A stretch of DNA of 64,000 bases from contig NZ_JH556653.1 in the NCBI RefSeq assembly GCF_000179595.2, forward strand, positions 1,024,727 to 1,088,726, written 5' to 3'. The translations under genes and the position numbers were made by a program. A model generated the notes under the pieces. That model ran no database searches, was not told the origin of the DNA, and saw only the letters and a program-made list of their open reading frames with translations. The stretch comes from Acetivibrio cellulolyticus CD2. Its GTDB lineage: Bacteria; Bacillota; Clostridia; Acetivibrionales; Acetivibrionaceae. Positions 7,794-16,903 of the stretch are shown piece after piece (the first letter of the stretch is position 1; each line of letters starts with the position of its first letter).

Positions 7794-10112
7794 TTATTTT
7801 TCCGGTACAAGTGCAAAAGCTCTTACATAAGGCACATCCTTCCCTACTCTGTTCCATCCATCGTAAGACATATTCCAAACCATGAGATTCATACTGAAAG
7901 CAGCATCCTCGTGACACTTCAACAAATAAGGGTATTTAGGAATGTTTGTATCTTTTTTAATAAGTGGATTTATTTCAAAAAGACCACTATCACCCATATC
8001 GCCTGCCTGACCTGAAGTACTTATTACTTCATCTATGCATCTTATAACCTTAAAAGAGTACATGGCGAACTTATTAGGATGTCTAGCCTCATAAGAGAGC
8101 TTGACTTTAGCATCTCCAGGTTTATAATGCACTATACCGCAGTCAGTCGAAGTATTGTTACTGCTCATTACTATCGGAGCCTCAATTACAGCAGTAGGCG
8201 TTCTATTGTCAATCTGCAGCTTAAATACAAATGCTGTATACTTATTGTTTTCAGGGTCAGGCTTTATAAGTTCGGGATTTACAATATACGCCAACTCTGT
8301 CTCAACAGTATCAGATATATCTACATTGGTAGGCAATTTAAATTGGATACCGGTGTCGAAGTTAGGTGGATTTATCCTTGTACCGTTTTTGTCATAGAGT
8401 TCAAGCTTTATTTCAATAAAACCGCTTGAAAGTAAAGTTGTATCAATATAACCACTAATTAAATCGACTTTTGCATCCAGTACATACCAGTCAGCATTAG
8501 GCTCATCGTCTATATTAGGCGGCAGTTTAGGCCGTATTTCAAACAGATTGCTCTCTTGACCAAATGTCTGAGGCCCTAGTTGGTATGGCAAAAACTCTAA
8601 TACTTTCGTAGCAATGTTATAATGAGAATAATGCCTCCTAACCTCATGGTTTGTTGAAATCCAATCACCATTTCCATTAGAGCGGTACTTGATTTTATAG
8701 AATTTAACACCCTTTTCTAAAAGAGCAGAGGAGAAAAGAACTCTTAACCCAATTAGTCCCCCAAAAGGCCCATCTTTAAATAGGTCTAATGAGCCACCAA
8801 GGCCTGTTGATATCTCTTTATATCTGCCTATTCTCAAATCATAAGGTGATATAGCACCATAATCTGCCCCTGTTCCATATACATTCTTTAAGGAGTAATT
8901 TCCAATAGCAAGCGGGCAAACCCAAAGCTCGTCATCCTCTGAAATATCGTGTTCGGTGTGCAAAGCAATAGCAAGAGGATCTGTAACTATCAATTTTACC
9001 GAATCCCAACTTGGATGATTCCAATGTGTATTACAAGGAATAGGGTATCGGGCATAAATTCTTCTATCCACTCCGTTTATCTGTTGTCGCACAACAAACC
9101 ACAAATCGGGAATATCTTTTCTATTTACAGAGAGCCATAATAACTTTGTAAAGCTCCCGTCCTGTTTGATTTTAGCCGTTCCCAATTTTTCAAGGCTGCA
9201 CCAGAAATGTGGTGCCCAAATCCAATAAATCCATGGAAACCAACAAAGCCAATATCTGAATGATTGGAACTTATCCACAAGTAGTTTTTTTAATTGCGCA
9301 GTGTTTGTATAGATTATTGATGAAATTTTTACATCCTCAATAACTTGACATTCCAGCCATTTAACTTTTTCTTCCGCATCCATAGATTCAATCTTTTTGT
9401 TTATTCTCGCTCTAACCTCTGAAAGCCCGTCATATCTTTGACGCGAAAAAGCCCATTCCTGAGGTAATTCCTCTAGGATTTTAGCAATTTCAAAACTATG
9501 AGGCATTGGTTCTATAGGCTTATGTGTACCACAGTAATCATCTTTCCACCAGGATGGTTTGAATATCTCCTCAGTTTTAAAACCATTCAATACTGGTGGT
9601 GGGTTTGTTATAACGTCTATTAATGCGTCTCTAAGTCTTTCTATTATGTCATCGCTTAATCTTGTGAAAAAGCCGATATCTACGTCATAGATGTCCACTT
9701 CACCATAAGGTATATCAAGTTCTTTACCATTATCCGACTTTACAACATTTCCACGGATAAAATAGGGTTTTCTCTTCCAAACAGTCCATATTGGCTGCTT
9801 AATCTCAAGGGATAATGAAGATTTTTCATCCTTCAACAGGATACTCTCAACCAAAGGTGCATGTTTGACCAACTTTGATGGTACTTCAACATCGGGTCCA
9901 AGTTTTACAACAACATTGTCGTTCTTTAATTTAAGATTGAAATTTGCTGTTCCAACTCCTTGCTGTTCTTCATTAAAGATTACTTTCTTCTTTTCAAGTA
10001 ATCTCCCGGATTTACTGAAGACATAGGCGCAGATATCCAGTTTTTCATTCTCCTCAGTAAACTCATTTAAGTTTACTAAAACCTCTAGGTTCCTTTCAAA
10101 ACTTCCAGCCAC
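7794..10112 (-). CDS. Large orphan protein of unknown function (772 aa)
   Basis: I place the start at the GTG at 10112 (product MAGSFERNLEVLV...) because GGGGAG sits 6 bases before it; an upstream ATG at 10130 lies before that site. No signal peptide. Residues about 1-330 look like beta-rich domains with an unusual Trp cluster (FRYWLCWFPWIYWIWAPHFW, about 304-323). This is followed by LGTAKIKQDGSFT, reminiscent of the beta-sandwich carboxypeptidase-regulatory/transthyretin-like fold, and then a motif-poor C-terminal half ending in VPYVRAFALVPEK. It is monocistronic with its own terminator. I do not recognise the family; the beta-sandwich suggestion is weak. The product has no obvious enzyme motif. 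Confidence 0.8.
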   Translation of the reverse strand: MAGSFERNLEVLVNLNEFTEENEKLDICAYVFSKSGRLLEKKKVIFNEEQQGVGTANFNLKLKNDNVVVKLGPDVEVPSKLVKHAPLVESILLKDEKSSLSLEIKQPIWTVWKRKPYFIRGNVVKSDNGKELDIPYGEVDIYDVDIGFFTRLSDDIIERLRDALIDVITNPPPVLNGFKTEEIFKPSWWKDDYCGTHKPIEPMPHSFEIAKILEELPQEWAFSRQRYDGLSEVRARINKKIESMDAEEKVKWLECQVIEDVKISSIIYTNTAQLKKLLVDKFQSFRYWLCWFPWIYWIWAPHFWCSLEKLGTAKIKQDGSFTKLLWLSVNRKDIPDLWFVVRQQINGVDRRIYARYPIPCNTHWNHPSWDSVKLIVTDPLAIALHTEHDISEDDELWVCPLAIGNYSLKNVYGTGADYGAISPYDLRIGRYKEISTGLGGSLDLFKDGPFGGLIGLRVLFSSALLEKGVKFYKIKYRSNGNGDWISTNHEVRRHYSHYNIATKVLEFLPYQLGPQTFGQESNLFEIRPKLPPNIDDEPNADWYVLDAKVDLISGYIDTTLLSSGFIEIKLELYDKNGTRINPPNFDTGIQFKLPTNVDISDTVETELAYIVNPELIKPDPENNKYTAFVFKLQIDNRTPTAVIEAPIVMSSNNTSTDCGIVHYKPGDAKVKLSYEARHPNKFAMYSFKVIRCIDEVISTSGQAGDMGDSGLFEINPLIKKDTNIPKYPYLLKCHEDAAFSMNLMVWNMSYDGWNRVGKDVPYVRAFALVPEK

Positions 10113-10411
10113 AATAATCTCCCCTTTCATAATAAATTGTTTAGGAATATAAAAAATACAACTCAATGGATAATTTAATTATAGAAAAAAGAAATTTTGG
10201 CAACTAGTGCCAGAAGTAACGAATAGGTAACGCGAAAGTAACGTATAAATTCAGTATTGAACTAAGAAATAGTTTTGTATATAGAAAGTTTCTATTCAAA
10301 ACATTACAAAAATCATCAAAATTTTATAGAATAAATTATTAATTCAAGTCATATTATGCCATATATATGATATAATGAAGAAAATAGATTGATTTTGGGA
10401 GGGATAGAAAT

Positions 10412-12034
10412 ATGTCGCAAATTAAAAATGATTGTGCCGATTTCCTGTTTATCCACGTTCCTAAATTTTCTAGCTATTACAAGCCATTGGATGAATTTAT
10501 GTTTATCAATTATATTCCAATGGGAGTTTTTGCGTTATGTGATATTCTAAATAAAAAAGGAATATCATCAAAAATCAAGCACCTGGGTCTGGAATACATC
10601 AATGATAAAAACTTTTCCATTGCAGAGTACGTTAAAGAAAATAACATTAAAGTTGTTGCACTATCCTTGCATTGGCATTTTCAGTCCTATGATGTAATTG
10701 AGGTTGCAAAAAGAATTAAGGAAGTTTCAAAGGAAACACAAATTATATTAGGTGGTTATACTGCAAGTTTGTTTTCGAATGAAATAATGAAGAATTATGA
10801 TCACATTGATTTTATTATTGCCGGAGATGGTGAGAAAGGCATGCTGGATCTTGCCAGGCTATTGAAGGAAGGAAGAAATGATTTCCAAAATGTCGCCAAC
10901 TGCATTTACAGAAAAAACGGTGAGATAATTGACAACCAAATAACCTATCTTGCTGATTATGCCGAGTTGGGAAACGTTGATTATGCAAATCTCAGTTATC
11001 TTGACCATTATAATGGGTATAGGGATTATTTTAAAATACCTATGTACTGGTCCTTGAATTTAAGTGTAGAGGAAAATATAAAAAAACAGGTTAGTGGCGC
11101 AACTTCAACTTTTCCATTGATGGTTGGCAGAGGATGTCCTGTTAATTGCAGTTTTTGCGGTGGTGGGAGAGATGCACAATTTAAAATATGTAGACGCACA
11201 AAACCAATATTCCGTCCCGCAAATAAAGTTGTTGATACTATGGAACAAGCTTTAAGCTATGGATATGAGTCTTTTGTAGTTTGTTTCGACCCATTCCCTA
11301 ATGATGAAAGCTACTTTGTTGAACTTTTCCAAGAAATCAGAAGAAGAAAACTATCTTGCGGAATGGGATTTGAATGCTGGGGGCTACCTACTCGAAAATT
11401 TGTAGACGAGTTTGAAAAGACTTTTGATAAGAGGACTTCATATATTGCCATATCTCCTGAAAGTTACTCTGAAAAAGTCAGAAAAATGAATAAAGGCTTC
11501 TTCTATACAAATGATGAAATGTATAAAATCATGCAATATATAGATGAACTGGAAATCCCCATGTTGATATACTTAACAATGGGGCTTCCAGGAGAATCCT
11601 CTGAAGATTTAAACGACACTGAACTTATGACAAAAGACTTAAGAGCAAAGTTTAAATACCTTATGTCTGTGATAGTACTTCCTGTTCAATTAGAGCCTGC
11701 CTCTCCATTGTTTGATGATCCAAAAAAATATCAAGCAGTAACGGAGCGCACCTGTTTTAAAGACTTTTACGAATATCATAAAAAACCAGATTCCAATCCC
11801 TATTCATACTTGGGTTATGCTACAGAATCTCTTAAAGAAGCCGACTGTGATATAGAAAAATTCAGTCAATATATTTTCAATGAAAGATGTAAAAAGTTTT
11901 GCACATTTTATATTAAACTTTTTGGCAAGTTTGATGTCCCTGCTTTAGCGCAGGTTAGGTGCAAATTAATACATAAAAAGTGGCTAAAGATGGGGTATGG
12001 CAAGCCACCTTTAGAAAGAAGGACTTTTAAATAA
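10412..12034 (+). CDS. B12-binding radical SAM protein
   Basis: 540 aa enzyme. Residues about 35-150 look like a cobalamin-binding Rossmann domain (VVALSLHWHFQSYDVIEVAK, IILGGYTASLFSNEI, FIIAGDGEKGM). The radical SAM core follows from about 235, with the [4Fe-4S] motif GRGCPVNCSFCGGG (CxxxCxxC) and PESYSEKVRKMNKG. In this superfamily AdoMet and cobalamin support methylations or rearrangements of unactivated carbons, but the substrate cannot be read from the sequence. The start has a good GGGAGGG site 8 bases upstream. The gene stands alone between a divergent gene and a terminator, so there is no pathway context. Partner-less B12 radical SAM proteins of this kind are often unassigned. Confidence 0.88.
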   Translation: MSQIKNDCADFLFIHVPKFSSYYKPLDEFMFINYIPMGVFALCDILNKKGISSKIKHLGLEYINDKNFSIAEYVKENNIKVVALSLHWHFQSYDVIEVAKRIKEVSKETQIILGGYTASLFSNEIMKNYDHIDFIIAGDGEKGMLDLARLLKEGRNDFQNVANCIYRKNGEIIDNQITYLADYAELGNVDYANLSYLDHYNGYRDYFKIPMYWSLNLSVEENIKKQVSGATSTFPLMVGRGCPVNCSFCGGGRDAQFKICRRTKPIFRPANKVVDTMEQALSYGYESFVVCFDPFPNDESYFVELFQEIRRRKLSCGMGFECWGLPTRKFVDEFEKTFDKRTSYIAISPESYSEKVRKMNKGFFYTNDEMYKIMQYIDELEIPMLIYLTMGLPGESSEDLNDTELMTKDLRAKFKYLMSVIVLPVQLEPASPLFDDPKKYQAVTERTCFKDFYEYHKKPDSNPYSYLGYATESLKEADCDIEKFSQYIFNERCKKFCTFYIKLFGKFDVPALAQVRCKLIHKKWLKMGYGKPPLERRTFK

Positions 12035-12062
12035 GTGATACATATACTTACAGCATAAGCTG

Positions 12063-12104
12063 AATAAACAAGCACCTGTCATTATGAATAGGTGCTTGTT
12101 TATT
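12063..12104 (+). terminator. Terminator of the radical SAM gene
   Basis: Perfect 15-bp stem AATAAACAAGCACCT/AGGTGCTTGTTTATT with a 12-base loop, 29 bp after the stop codon. Confidence 0.85.
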
Positions 12105-12231
12105 TGAAATATCTTGTCCCTGCCGTTACGAATAAGAAGTTCCATGTCATACGTAAATATAACCATTACCCTAACTAAAATAAGAACAAAATATTTAATA
12201 TTCTTTAGGAAATTGATAGGAAAGCCGTAAT

Positions 12232-12262
12232 CCCTGAAGTGCTTATTGTAAGCATTTCAGGG
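12232..12262 (-). terminator. Terminator-like hairpin of the NimA-like gene
   Basis: CCCTGAARTGCTTA pairs with TAAGCAYTTCAGGG across a 3-base loop just after the stop of the minus-strand gene. There is no clean T-run, so efficiency is uncertain. Confidence 0.6.
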
Positions 12263-12275
12263 TCTTTCACACTCC

Positions 12276-12737
12276 TTAATAACCAGACTTTTTGCCTGTC
12301 ACAGATTCAATTTGCACCTTAATGATAAGCGTCTTTTCCAGCATTTTCTCCGGGTATTCGAATCCTGCTTTCCCGGTATGCTTTGTCATTATTGCATCTA
12401 AAGTTTTTACCTTTTCTTTTTTGTCCTCTATAAAAGTTGCTTTGCCTGTTCCAAAAACGCTCAAGTACTTTGTACTACAGCTGCATGCTTCTTCCTTCAG
12501 TACGAGTTCTACATCTGTATCCGTCTGAAATGCTACATTATTATTTTCTCTTAATATGTTAATCTTCCGGCCCTCTATAGCAGAGTGCATATAAAGGCAG
12601 CCATCGACATATGCATAATTCATAGCAACCAGGTATGGGGTTCCTTCATCAACCATGGCAAGTCTAACGACTTCAGCTTCTATCAAAATTTTATCAATGA
12701 GCGTTTTATCTGTTATTTCTTTATCTGCTCTTCTCAT
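12276..12737 (-). CDS. Pyridoxamine 5'-phosphate oxidase-like flavoprotein (NimA family)
   Basis: 153 aa, a normal size for the split-barrel FMN-binding family that includes 5-nitroimidazole reductases (Nim). Family features are MRRADKEITD at the start, VVRLAMVDEGTPYLVAMNYAY, YMHSAIEGRKINILRENNNVAFQ, and SVFGTGKATFIED. The HSA...GRK segment contacts the flavin phosphate in relatives. It is monocistronic with a hairpin after its stop. Members are often annotated as nitroimidazole resistance proteins, but most clostridial ones have unknown substrates, so only the fold and probable flavin binding are claimed. Confidence 0.88.
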   Translation of the reverse strand: MRRADKEITDKTLIDKILIEAEVVRLAMVDEGTPYLVAMNYAYVDGCLYMHSAIEGRKINILRENNNVAFQTDTDVELVLKEEACSCSTKYLSVFGTGKATFIEDKKEKVKTLDAIMTKHTGKAGFEYPEKMLEKTLIIKVQIESVTGKKSGY

Positions 12738-12988
12738 AGTCTCACCTCATATTCTGATATAATTTCTTCCAGCAAATTAAGTAATGGTGTGGAAATACAT
12801 CTCGCAAATTGTCATAAATCTTTTTAATGAATAAGGTACATATTACCAGAATACACCCTGCTCTTTTGGTAAGTCAATAATTTTTACAAAAAATTCAACC
12901 TGATAAAACTCCTTGTAAATTCCAATTCAAATTATGATATAGTATTAATTAATGATTTTGATATACTATTGACTTCTAGGAGGATATT

Positions 12989-14161
12989 ATGGGGATAATT
13001 AAATTATTAAAGAACTCTTTGATTGGATTATTGATTTTATCTGCTTTTCTTCTTGTTTCTTGCAGCAATCCCAGAAATAATTCAGCTAGCAACGGAAATA
13101 AGGTTAATAATCAATCTTTACCAAATGGTGATAGTACACCAAAATTAGAGGAAACCATTTCTCAAACAACCAATGGAAATCCATCTAGTAGTGAAGTAAT
13201 CACAGATATTGCAAATTGGAATCATCCTGTGAAAGATGTACTAAATAAATACAATATTAGAATAATGAAAATCGAATTGCTAAATAACAAACAATACCCA
13301 ATTTTCAATGTTGAATTTGACCCTGTATACAGGTTAGATACTCAAGGTGCAAAATATTTCGATACTCTTTTGAAAAGTATTGCTTCCGCAAATGGATATT
13401 GGAATTTCAAAGTTGTTGATGATAAAAACAAATTTGTTTTTGACGTAGAATGTAATAAAGAAAAAAAGAATGTTATTGAAATAGTTGTTAATGGCAAAAG
13501 TAGTCTATTAAAAGAAATGATTGATTATAATGGCCAAATGGTTAATAATTGGGATAAAGCTACAGAGTATTTAACTAAAGCAGTTCCGGAGATAAAGCAG
13601 TTTGAGGAACAGCTTTCAAAGGATAGCACCGGAAAAGTAACCTTAACTATGAGATTAGATGGAGTCCCTGATAAATATAGCGATAGTCAATATAAAGATT
13701 TCTATTGCATTTATGTTGGTGAAAATCATCCAGATCATACCGTCAGGTGGAATACTTTCTATGTTAATGAAGATTTAAATAAAATAATGGTTGAGGGCAT
13801 TATAACAGGTGATTTGATAACATTAGAACAATGGAGGAAGGAAAATGCAAATAAGGTAAGTGAACCTTCAAAAGCCGCTGATAAAGGAATGAAAATCTCC
13901 GAAGATGAAGCTATTACAATTATAAACGATTTAATTAGGGAAAATAAAATCATATTAACTCAACCTAATTGCGAAGTTCAGAATTTTGGAACTACTACCG
14001 AAGATAATATGTCTTATTATATTATAAGGATTGCATATATTGACCCTAATAATAAAGAATATACTACGACACTAGCACGTTATTGGGTTTCAGATACTAC
14101 AGGGGAAGTTTTTCAAGAAGATTTATGGACTGGAAATATATCAAAAGTTTCCTTTGACTAA
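12989..14161 (+). CDS. Lipoprotein of unknown function
   Basis: 390 aa. The N-terminus is a lipoprotein signal: Lys-containing start, hydrophobic helix, lipobox LVSC (about Cys25), then an Asn/Ser-rich linker (residues 26-70) typical of surface lipoproteins. The rest has no recognised catalytic motif; two similar-sized beta-rich halves may be present, the second from about residue 295 (MKISEDEAITIINDLIRENK), which resembles PepSY-like segments. AGGAGG lies 6 bases before the ATG. Its stop codon touches the left border repeat of the inserted elements, so this is the last chromosomal gene before the island. Confidence 0.78.
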   Translation: MGIIKLLKNSLIGLLILSAFLLVSCSNPRNNSASNGNKVNNQSLPNGDSTPKLEETISQTTNGNPSSSEVITDIANWNHPVKDVLNKYNIRIMKIELLNNKQYPIFNVEFDPVYRLDTQGAKYFDTLLKSIASANGYWNFKVVDDKNKFVFDVECNKEKKNVIEIVVNGKSSLLKEMIDYNGQMVNNWDKATEYLTKAVPEIKQFEEQLSKDSTGKVTLTMRLDGVPDKYSDSQYKDFYCIYVGENHPDHTVRWNTFYVNEDLNKIMVEGIITGDLITLEQWRKENANKVSEPSKAADKGMKISEDEAITIINDLIRENKIILTQPNCEVQNFGTTTEDNMSYYIIRIAYIDPNNKEYTTTLARYWVSDTTGEVFQEDLWTGNISKVSFD

Positions 14162-14298
14162 AACCTACCGAAATTTACCGAGTTGATAAAACCTCCCGGT
14201 AAAATAAAAATCCTCAAAAGTCTTGAATTTAAGCCTTTTGAGGATTCTCTTTTGGAGGCGCCACCCAGATTTGAACTGGGGGATAAATGTTTTACAGA
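14161..14298. repeat. Left border repeat (copy 1): tRNA-Cys 3' end plus flanking terminator
   Basis: 138 bp that match 31380-31517 with four mismatches by hand alignment. The right part (14253-14298) is a copy of the 3' end of the tRNA-Cys gene including TGG (CCA on the minus strand). The left part (14209-14246) is a terminator hairpin AATCCTCAAAAG/CTTTTGAGGATT, which would originally have ended the tRNA operon. The tRNA part differs from the intact gene at 14288 and 14294, so this is the oldest border. Confidence 0.9.
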
Positions 14299-14390
14299 AC
14301 TCAATTAGCTGTTTTGCATTTTTAAAAGCCATACCAAACCCGTGTATTTTAAAGGTTTTTCATTAGCAGACCATATGTAAGATGTTATAT

Positions 14391-14434
14391 TATTGGGTAT
14401 GATTTTATTTGAGTAGTACCCAAATAGTACCCAA
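14391..14434. repeat. Possible integrase arm-type sites of element A
   Basis: Two direct copies of TAGTACCCAA (14414-14423, 14425-14434) and one inverted ATTGGGTA (14392-14399), about 100 bp inside the left border. Short repeats in this position are typical arm-binding sites of tyrosine recombinases. They differ from the TGTCGGTA sites of element B, implying a different, now missing integrase. Confidence 0.45.
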
Positions 14435-14498
14435 TTATTTTTTGTAATCGGCCATTATTGATGTCAGCGTTCTTGGTAACATTTCGATTGTTTTCTTA

Positions 14499-15785
14499 TT
14501 ATTTAAGAATCTTTCTGAGAACAACTGAAGTGAATACCGCAATAAACACCACACCCATAAGAATTTGTACCGCTGAAATAACATAACTCCATCCATACGG
14601 GACAATATTTCCATACCCTACAGTAGAAAATGTAACTATACTAAAATGCAGACACTTACCAAAATCTTTCACAAGGTTAATTAAATTGAATGTTCCTTCT
14701 CCACCAATATGATATTTCAAGGGATATATCTCACTACCAACTTTCAAACCACATAACAAGTATCCAATAGCTGGCAGTATAATAATAGACAGAAATGCTA
14801 TCGTAAACCTCCATAGTTTTTCTCCATAGCCACAAAGTAAACAACTGATTCTATCCCAAATCTGTTCCCACCATGGCTTGGCCTTCATAGAATAGTAGTT
14901 GTAACGATACCTGTATTCGCTCATATTCTGTGTATCAATATTCCTCATCCCAAGGTACTCTAGTAAGGTGTAATAAAACTTACTAGCGATCTCATAATCT
15001 TCATGTTTATTTAAGTATTTTGTATCCATTTTACCAACATAGATATTTTTATGCATACAGATATCTTTACTTTTTTCTGTAAAGTGGAATTCTAAATCAG
15101 CATACCGCATTCCTATTATACTCAAATCTTTGATATCACAGTTATTAAAATATGTTGAATAGAACATGTTATCTTTCATTATAACTCCAGGCATCTCACA
15201 ATCCTTGAAAGCGGAACGTATTAAAGTATTCCCTTCAAATATAAGGTTATCTCCAAAACACTCCCGCCACTCAATTCCGGTCAACTGGCAGTTAATAAAC
15301 TCCGATGATGAATAATATTTCTCATGCTCCTTTTTTGCTTCATTATAAATAGTTTTAATATTTCTGAAGCAGCAACGTTCAAACACCACCTTATACTCCT
15401 TAAACTGACAGTTCTTGAAAATACAATTCCAAAAATAACATGCTTCAAAATACACATTTTCAAAAATACAATTTTCAAAGGTTACATTCCAGAATGATGT
15501 TTTAGTATGATACATTCTACTTTCATCTAGGACAGCCGTCTTACCAAATTTACAGCTTGTAAAATTACATAAAATATACGATTCCTTCTCAAATTCAACA
15601 GGTTCTTTCCGCCAATCCAAATTATCATATTTATGGTCCACAAACATTTCATCTTTATGAGGATGCTTATTTACTTTAACTTGAGAATGTTCTCTTTCTT
15701 CATTACTCCGAATAATTTTACTGTTATTTCTATACTGAGCCAATTTATCAATTATTTTATTATCTATACAATTGCTTTTATTCAT
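14499..15785 (-). CDS. Pentapeptide-repeat protein with C-terminal two-TM potassium-channel module
   Basis: 428 aa. Residues about 70-225 contain degenerate pentapeptide repeats with Phe/Cys every fifth residue (FENCIFENVYFEACYFWNC and so on), which fold as a right-handed beta-helix. Then come a membrane helix (about 325-345, IAFLSIIILPAIGYLLCGL), a pore loop with selectivity filter TFSTVGYG (about 385-392) and a second helix (about 400-425), the layout of a two-TM K+ channel subunit. The start has AGGTGAG upstream. It follows the 278-aa unknown gene by 74 bp, so the two are probably cotranscribed. In a defence island such a channel could be a membrane-depolarising effector; that role is inference. 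Confidence 0.88.
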   Translation of the reverse strand: MNKSNCIDNKIIDKLAQYRNNSKIIRSNEEREHSQVKVNKHPHKDEMFVDHKYDNLDWRKEPVEFEKESYILCNFTSCKFGKTAVLDESRMYHTKTSFWNVTFENCIFENVYFEACYFWNCIFKNCQFKEYKVVFERCCFRNIKTIYNEAKKEHEKYYSSSEFINCQLTGIEWRECFGDNLIFEGNTLIRSAFKDCEMPGVIMKDNMFYSTYFNNCDIKDLSIIGMRYADLEFHFTEKSKDICMHKNIYVGKMDTKYLNKHEDYEIASKFYYTLLEYLGMRNIDTQNMSEYRYRYNYYSMKAKPWWEQIWDRISCLLCGYGEKLWRFTIAFLSIIILPAIGYLLCGLKVGSEIYPLKYHIGGEGTFNLINLVKDFGKCLHFSIVTFSTVGYGNIVPYGWSYVISAVQILMGVVFIAVFTSVVLRKILK

Positions 15786-15859
15786 CTCGATCTCACCTAT
15801 ATTTCTCTTCCTAAAATTAGCATGCGATTATCTGTATTTTGCCTTTAATAACCTCAGTA

Positions 15860-16696
15860 TTATTCCATTTTCAAACCAGGCAAAACTGCCTCTAAATACT
15901 CCTGCCAATAATCATTATCACCCTCCATTTCATGAAGCCAATAGTACATAAATAGAATTTCTAATTCTTGCTTCCTCCCTTTGATAAATAATTTTTTAGG
16001 CATCTTTCTATACAGTGAATCCAGGTTAAAGAGATTACTTTTCTGCTTATAATCGTAATCATACTTTCTCCAAGTATATTGGCTCTTCTTTCTATGTGTT
16101 GAAGGCCAAATATCATCATTTTCATAAAAACTATTTATCCAGCTGTAAGCAAAAGCAAGAATATTAACCTGGTGCTTTGCCCAGGTTTTATCGACCCAAT
16201 TAGTTATTTCTTCGGATATTGAAGGTATACCAAAGCCAAACCGCTGCTCACTCTCAACCCTGTGATAGTCTTTAATTAAAAGAAATAACATTTCTGTCTG
16301 ATCCTTAAGAAACGATAATTTTTTAATAAGCCTTGAATAGCAATCATATGATACATTTCTAAATTCACTGTCAGTATCAAATAAAAAGAACAGATCATTC
16401 TCCTTCATAATGTTTCCAATATACTTATGTATTTGCTTCCCATACTCATTATATATGCCGACAACCCATTCCCTAACTTCAGGCTCATACTCCCTAAGCT
16501 GCCTACGATACTTCTCAAGCTTTTCATTATGTAGTACAGTTTTTTCATCAGCTTCTGTAGTATTCAGATAGTTATTAAAGTACTCAAATACATAATCAAC
16601 ACAAATTCTCATGTTTTGAGTGCGTGCATCAAGGTCAAACTCATTGAGCTTATCTTCTTTTTTCCTTCGGGTAATGTATTCCTCAATAGTAAGCAT
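15860..16696 (-). CDS. Unknown protein, upstream partner of the pentapeptide channel
   Basis: 278 aa, rich in charged and aromatic residues, predicted mostly helical, without signal peptide, membrane span or recognised motif. Noticeable segments are YEPEVREWVVGIYNEYGKQI (about 92-111), a Trp/Tyr-rich SQYTWRKYDYDYKQK, and a C-terminus ending in MYYWLHEMEGDNDYW. It precedes the channel gene on the same strand with 74 bp between them and no terminator, which suggests a two-gene cassette. I do not recognise the family and propose no activity. Confidence 0.75.
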   Translation of the reverse strand: MLTIEEYITRRKKEDKLNEFDLDARTQNMRICVDYVFEYFNNYLNTTEADEKTVLHNEKLEKYRRQLREYEPEVREWVVGIYNEYGKQIHKYIGNIMKENDLFFLFDTDSEFRNVSYDCYSRLIKKLSFLKDQTEMLFLLIKDYHRVESEQRFGFGIPSISEEITNWVDKTWAKHQVNILAFAYSWINSFYENDDIWPSTHRKKSQYTWRKYDYDYKQKSNLFNLDSLYRKMPKKLFIKGRKQELEILFMYYWLHEMEGDNDYWQEYLEAVLPGLKME

Positions 16697-16903
16697 TTGA
16701 ATACCTCAATTTTTTCTTTTAACGGTTCTTTTAGTCTAGCGCATCAAGGGTACCTTTAATCTTATCAAAGTTACATCTGTCATAATATCTTTTTCATTAA
16801 GCTTTTCACAGTATGCTCGAACATGTCAACCGTTTTCAAGCTCTTTCGTAGTAGTGGAAATATATTAACAATTTTATGGTACTCGGGAACATATCAACAC
16901 CAT

